In this document: in pieces, positions 58,802 through 64,000 of the stretch
Layout: each line of letters begins with the position of its first letter
Position numbering within the stretch: position 1 is the stretch's first letter
Source: Antedon bifida
Taxonomy: Eukaryota; Echinodermata; Crinoidea; Comatulida; Antedonidae
Assembly (NCBI GenBank): GCA_963402885.1
Contig: OY727095.1
Span: 34,911,001-34,975,000, forward strand
DNA: 64,000 nt
Direction of reading: 5' to 3'
Program-made: the position numbers and the translations under genes
The notes under the pieces: model-generated
The model's database searches: none
What the model was told of the DNA's origin: nothing
The model's input: only the letters and a program-made list of their open reading frames with translations

Positions 58802-61800
58802 ATGGCGGAACGGTTCCGGAGAGCGGCGCAAGCCGTTTCCTTTGCGACTATGATACAGGCCGATTCGTATAAAACACATAACATAAATTTAGTTACAGAA
58901 ATAGAAGCATCGGAAGAACCTATCGCACCGACTTTGAGGTAAAATATATAATAGTAGACCAAGATATGGGATTGTCAAATTAAGCTGATGAACTCAAAAT
59001 GATGATTCACGCCCTCTGACGAAAAGGGCTACCACCTTGTTGGCTATTAAAAACCCGTAAACGCTGGTTGTAAAATTTGTAGTACCCCCTCTCTCTTAGA
59101 ACTTGTATTTTCCTCATATTTTTCACTCTCAATAGGCCACAGCACAAACACATGAACTTAATAATAAGCAACTACTCAACATCTAGGGCCAGGTTACTCC
59201 ACATTATGCTAAAAAATAAACATAAAACCGGGAGCTCATACAGCCTTTTTCTAGTAGTTAGTACTATACTAGGCCTAGCTAGCAGGTCTAATAAGCATAA
59301 GGTTTATTGCAAATAGCTTGATTGCACAATGCATGATGGGATGGGTTTGGGAACAAACGTCATGGCGCGCACATACAAACAATTAACAAATCACGTACAC
59401 GTTGTGACATTTGCTCCCAAACGCTTTCCACCATGCGTCAACCACGCTATTTGTGATAAACCTTGTTGCTCAAAACAGTTCACAAAATGAATATTCATAT
59501 TGTGTTGACTGTAAATCAACTGATTTTGTCAAAAATGTATTTTACTTTGTTTCTGGTAGAAAAAATAAATACTACATGCAGACGTTCAACCTCCAGTTTA
59601 ACAATTTTGAGAGATTTACATTATTTGAATTTGAAGCATTTTATTTGACACAATTATACAGATGTATATATGATTAATACATAGGCCTAATTAACTTTCT
59701 AAAAACACAATTTATTCAGACAGCAATTGTGGGTTTGAAAAATGTTTTTTTCTTAAAACCAAAATTTTGGGAGATTTTGTTAATATTCAGCAGTTTGGGA
59801 GATTGGATGAAAATTTGGGAGGCACCCGAAGAATAAATATTCTTAATTTTTTATAGAAAAAAAGTTTGGTTTCTACCATACTGCATACAGCAAAATAATA
59901 AATAACCTTTTGAAATAAAATTTTTTTTGCAGTTAGATTTTTAAAATATTGAGCTGTGATTAAATAATGTGATTTAATAGCCAGTTTCTATAGTGATACT
60001 TCCCTCGAACTTCCTCCTGAGTTTTTAACAGCAGGAGAATCGCACTAACCTTTATTTAATGAATATTCATGAGGTGGTGAGTCATGCATATAGTTATTTG
60101 ATCTTCAATTCTGATATTACACACAGTTAGTGGTACAGCATACATAAAGTCTGTTTTAGCTGTAGGAATACATTCAATCAAGAGAGAAAATAGCTTTTAA
60201 AGCGTTCCCCAGTGTACAAGTTTAGTTTACTAAAAGGTTCATGTATGCTAGTGATGTGATACACATTAGGCTGGCATGAATGTCATTAGGCCCAAAGATT
60301 TAAACACAATGTGCAGTGTTGAGCCAGGTGGCTCGACTGACTACGAACATTTTGTACATATAATTGAGGAGTCTGATACAAGCTGTCTTGGACAAATATT
60401 TAGGTGAGCGTACAGTGTTCAGTGTAATTTTACAATGGCATTTGCCCCATATTACGTTAAAATTCATTCATGTTTTTATACAATTTTCAAGGTATTACAA
60501 TTACAAAATTATGTATTTCGTATTTATCTAATCTAACCTATCATTGTCAAATGCATGATAACATTAATACTGTAAATTATTATCATCATAATTATATCAT
60601 ATTGGTTGTCTTCTCTCACCAAGCATAATTTTCCATTAACTTCAAAGGATTAATAATGTTTTAGTATCATTGTGCTATTAGTTGTAACAGGTCAGTATAC
60701 ATAAGTACAGTACCAGCAAAGATTTTATTTCTTGCATCCATATTCAGAATTAAATATTTTGTACAAAGTATTTGAACAGGAAGTTTGCCGCCTATAACTA
60801 ACCTACTCAATAATTATATTTTGTGTACACAATTGATAACATTTCATTATTTTGCAGAAAAGTCTTAGCTCTAGTTAAGTTCTTACTTCTACTATGTACA
60901 GTACTCTACTGTATAGGCCTACTACTACTACACCTTATTGAAAGGCATCGATCAGTTAACCTGAGTAATAACAACAAAACAGTTTCTTTGTTCAATGAGC
61001 TAGAAATTAATATGGGAAAGTTTTGATAATGAATTCACCCATACAGTAATTTGTAATTTCAAAAGATTTGTTCATGTTTATGACTGAATTGTTCATCGGC
61101 ATAATGTCTTGTATAAATGCAAATATTTTTACTAGTTTTAATATGGTACTGTACAGCATCCTAAACGTCACTCAATCCTGTGTTAAAGAGACTTCCTTGA
61201 CACTGAAATCATCTTTAGCTTATATAGCAAATTAAAATAATTTAGATCAAATAAAGAGATCTAAAAGCATGTTTACCAAATGGTAATAATGTATGAATTG
61301 TAGTTCTTTCTGTTTTTCCTTTAATGACTGACTATAAGTTTACCAATTCTCTTTAAAGTTAATGTTTTTATCCATCACCATTCATAAACTGGTGCACATA
61401 CTGTACTTCTGTTAGTTTACTGCAATTATTCAATAATAATCATGTAATGTTTTTATCCATCACCATTTATAAACTGGTGTACATACTTCTATTACCGCTA
61501 TTATTCAATAATAATTTTTATTCCTTTCACAGAGTTATTCAAGATGGTGCCAATCAACATGGTTTTATGGAACATCTGGAAACGAGAATCTCGGAACACG
61601 ACCGCGATATTGAACGCATGTGTAATTTTCATTACCAAGGTTTTGTGGACAGTATAGGAGAGTTGCTTAGTGTCAGAATACATGCAGAGAGACTTAAGGT
61701 GATTAGAAAAAAGTTTCTTTTTTACACCAGTCTTTAAATCAATTTAGTACTTTACTACTGTATTTCAGCTGAAGTATTGGATAGTAGTCAGGAATGTAAT

Positions 61801-63241
61801 ATGTATTTCTTTGTGTTTCTGTACTACGTTTTTTGTGACTTATAAATTCAAATTACAAAATTTATTGTCTGCCCAATCTTCCACTCATTAACCCATTCAC
61901 TTTTATTTTAGAATTTAAAATGATAAATTAACATATTACAGTACTCAATATTTTGAAAGTTTTTTTTTCCATTTATGATGTGAAAAGCTACAGTAATGTG
62001 AATGTCAATGTCATGTTCTTAGGAGTTAAATACATAACCTGTGAATAATGGCACATTTCCAAAATGGCACATTGATATATCATGTGTTGTAGTGATTAAC
62101 AGTTAAATGCCTACATTAGCAGCTCACATTAATGTCACGAACATAAATTATATGTCACAGTAGTAAAAAAAAATATAGTGTTAATGATTGAATTGGTTAA
62201 TAATTAAAAAAGAGTATTTAACACAAAACTCTACAGTAAATGAATAATTAAATACTGTTTATTTTGAGAATTTTGTGATAAAATCGTTTGTTTGCAACCA
62301 TTTTGGAGACATGTCAATATGTTTGAGTGAGGAAATTAAATGAGGCACAATAGGAAATCGTAATTATTAACATTTCCTTAAAAGGAACATTTTGATCGTT
62401 TTATTTTTGTCAATTTAAAAGAGTTTTAAAGAATTGTCTAAAGCTCTGTCTACACTATCAAACTTTATTTGACAAAAAAAAATGATGTGCCCATATATGG
62501 ACATGATGATGTCATACATAGCACTACCATATTTGTGCATATCACTTCCATATTTGGGCATGTCACATTTTTTGTCACTAAACAGTATTATTTATTTTTA
62601 TTTATTTTAAATTTGACCAACAAACCATAATATAAATAAAATATACAGAGATGAATTGTTCAGGAACTGCTAAAGTTAAAGTAAATAATTATTATATACA
62701 AAACAAATAAATATGCAAAAAAAAAAAAAAAGAATTTAAAGATAATATCAAGAAGGGAAGAGTGAATAGATGATAAATATTTATGTAGTTCTATTTATTA
62801 CTATTTAGAATATAGTATTGCAACATTGAATACTGTTACAGCATGTAGCATCACTTTTGTTTTATTTTAAAATCAATTTTAATTCATATCATGATGGTCT
62901 GTTGAATGCTATGATTTACATATTCTGATCATAGAGTTATAATGGTATATACCTAACCTCCATGTTCAGATGTTTAATAAACTCTGGTAATGTTAACATT
63001 TGTTAATGCAATATAGCACATAGTTTTAGTGTACAGTAGTTAAATATTCTCTCATTTGTGGGTTAACTATCTTCAAGTTTATTTTTGCTTCTCATCTCAT
63101 AGAAAGAAGTGCTAGACACAAATAAAGCTTTACAACAATCGGGCAAAGTATTAATAGAGAAAGCAGATGAATTGGAACTGTTGAGACAAACGCAGAAAAA
63201 CATTGTTGCCTCAATGGAGAGGCTACAGGTGTGTTTACCAG
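58802..63241 (+). CDS. EXOC6: EXOC6/EXOC6B (Sec15), exocyst subunit, 5' part
   Basis: Sec15 subunit of the exocyst, which tethers secretory vesicles to the plasma membrane and binds Rab11-class GTPases. Exons seen: 58802-58938 (starts MAERFRRAAQAVSFATMIQA, ends EEPIAPTLR), 61533-61698 (GFMEHLETRISEHDRDIERM, CNFHYQGFVDSIGELLSVR) and 63103-63241 (KEVLDTNKALQQSGKVLIEK, NIVASMERLQVCLP). Phases agree (AG|A; AAG|; CCA G|). Exon 2 is nearly identical to vertebrate EXOC6B (FMEKLETRIRNHDREIEKMC as recalled); vertebrates have two paralogs and this one resembles EXOC6B in that stretch. Introns are long (up to 2.6 kb), and the gene continues beyond the window. An alternative first exon may lie at 60276-60403. 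Confidence 0.92.
58939..60275. other. EXOC6 intron 1, no coding feature seen
   Basis: AT-rich intronic sequence if the 58802 first exon is used; otherwise it includes the promoter of the 60276 exon. Open frames at 59411-59677 lack domains. Confidence 0.4.
60276..61026 (+). CDS. Candidate alternative EXOC6 first exon and/or nested 98-aa single-pass membrane protein
   Basis: Exon A, 60276-60403, starts MNVIRPKDLNTMCSVEPGGS and ends EHFVHIIEESDTSCLGQIFR with AG|GTGAGC, the same phase as EXOC6 exon 1. Its end resembles the N-terminal EXOC6B segment HERILREIESTDTACIGPTLR in spacing (H..I...IE, DT.C.G...R). It could therefore replace exon 1. Exon A can also splice in frame to 60858-61026, whose acceptor is TTTTGCAG, giving a 98-residue protein with one strong membrane helix (ALVKFLLLLCTVLYCIGLLL) and a hydrophilic C-terminus ending at 61026. 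An AATAAA lies near 61250. Both readings are possible and not exclusive. I recognise no family for the membrane protein. Confidence 0.45.
61361..61517. repeat. Imperfect 80-bp direct duplication before EXOC6 exon 2
   Basis: AATGTTTTTATCCATCACCA + TTCATAAACTGGTGCACATA...TTATTCAATAATAAT appears twice (61361-61440, 61446-61517); the second copy ends at the acceptor tract of exon 2. Confidence 0.8.
61699..63102. other. EXOC6 intron 2, contains a MITE
   Basis: AT-rich intron. Apart from the element at 62440 and a poly-A run near 62718, nothing is recognised. Confidence 0.5.
62440..62580. mobile_element. MITE-like element, copy 6 (right end missing)
   Basis: AAAGCTCTGTCTACACTATC at the left, a body with GATGTGCCCATATATGGACA; the right terminal repeat is lost after TTTTTTGTCAC. 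Confidence 0.7.
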
Positions 63242-64000
63242 GTAAGAGGTTGTAATGTTTTGTTTAATAGCAACAGTAGAATCATATGTTGTATGGGTAT
63301 GAATGTTGTGTGTCTCACTCTCAGTTGAAAAGTGGCTGACTGACTTAGGATTCACTGACCATAGGATTATTTGCAAATTTGTTACAATTTCCCAAGTTAC
63401 TCCACCCATCATCTACATCATTCAACTTTCTTATATGAGAATACAGCACATGAAGTGTGTGTGTTTGACGTGGGAGTTGTGAGAGGAAGTTGCTATGCTG
63501 TTGAACTTTGGACACCATCATTTGTTTAATCTGTTTGTACAGTATGACAAATTCATTTGTTTCATTTCAACTAATTATAATTGAAAAATAATTAATTGGT
63601 GTAATCCTTTGTTGAAATTCAGTTGTGGAATAATTTTCAAGATAATGTGAATATTTATACATAAATAAATTAGATTTAGTTTGATTGAGTTATATATATT
63701 TCAAAAATACATTTTCAATTTAGAGTAAAAATTTGTAAAAGATAAAAAACACAGTTAAAAATTCAAAACATATCTTGATTTTTCATTTTGGTTAGATACT
63801 GTACACTATAATACAGGATTAATAAATACACTATAATACAGGTGGATTAATACAGGTGGATTTCTTTCTATTTCCAGAGCAGTATGAAATTAATGGCAGC
63901 AATGTTTTAATGGGCAATTACAGTAGTAATAAACAATCAAAGATGAAATAAACTATTATTTTAATCACTTTGGTACTGAATTGAAAGTGGGACTGATATA
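63242..64000. other. EXOC6 intron 3 (partial)
   Basis: Begins with the donor after CCA G and continues past the window. No coding exon is visible. A small duplication ACTATAATACAGG occurs near 63810-63840. Confidence 0.45.

Overview
The window is animal nuclear DNA. It is AT-rich, has intron-containing genes with canonical GT..AG junctions, long gene-poor stretches and many short dispersed repeats. The gene set (SFI1, SPEF1, ALKBH2, ATOH8, KANSL3, EXOC6/Sec15, two amine-type GPCRs including a tyramine/octopamine-like one) and the very frequent AGGCCTA-type words suggest a marine invertebrate deuterostome, most likely an echinoderm. That placement is inference; the gene families are read directly from translated exons.

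Layout: (1) 1-5.4 kb: SFI1 (minus, 3' end outside the window) and SPEF1 (plus), a head-to-head pair of centriole/cilium genes. (2) 5.8-9.3 kb: tandem arrays (105-bp and 30-bp units) and a MITE. (3) 10.0-11.2 kb: a single-exon biogenic-amine GPCR on minus. (4) 13,121-25,787: a 12.7-kb nearly perfect palindrome with a 33-nt central spacer. Each roughly 6.3-kb arm carries ALKBH2 (three coding exons, reading inward), a compact two-exon Bcl-2-family gene, a frameshifted partial copy of that gene's first exon, and a one-exon acidic protein with two SUMO-interaction-like motifs. The last two genes read outward from the centre. (5) 29.97-31.2 kb: a second single-exon amine GPCR on plus, directly preceded by a degenerate repeat array. 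(6) 31.2-42 kb: a gene-poor stretch, then the first coding exon of the bHLH gene ATOH8 (minus). (7) 42.8-50.5 kb: gene-poor. (8) 50.6-57.4 kb: complete KANSL3 in 12 coding exons (minus). (9) 58.8-64 kb: the 5' part of EXOC6/EXOC6B (plus), with two candidate first exons and a possible nested 98-aa membrane protein.

The palindrome is the most unusual object. It duplicates a direct DNA-repair dioxygenase, a predicted anti-apoptotic protein and an orphan SUMO-linked-looking protein in mirror image, between two divergent amine receptors. The arms differ visibly only at homopolymer tracts, so it is very young, kept identical by gene conversion, or an assembly artefact. The 33-nt spacer and a GAAT at both outer edges argue that it deserves checking rather than dismissal. 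A 3'-flank element is shared by ALKBH2 and the orphan gene.
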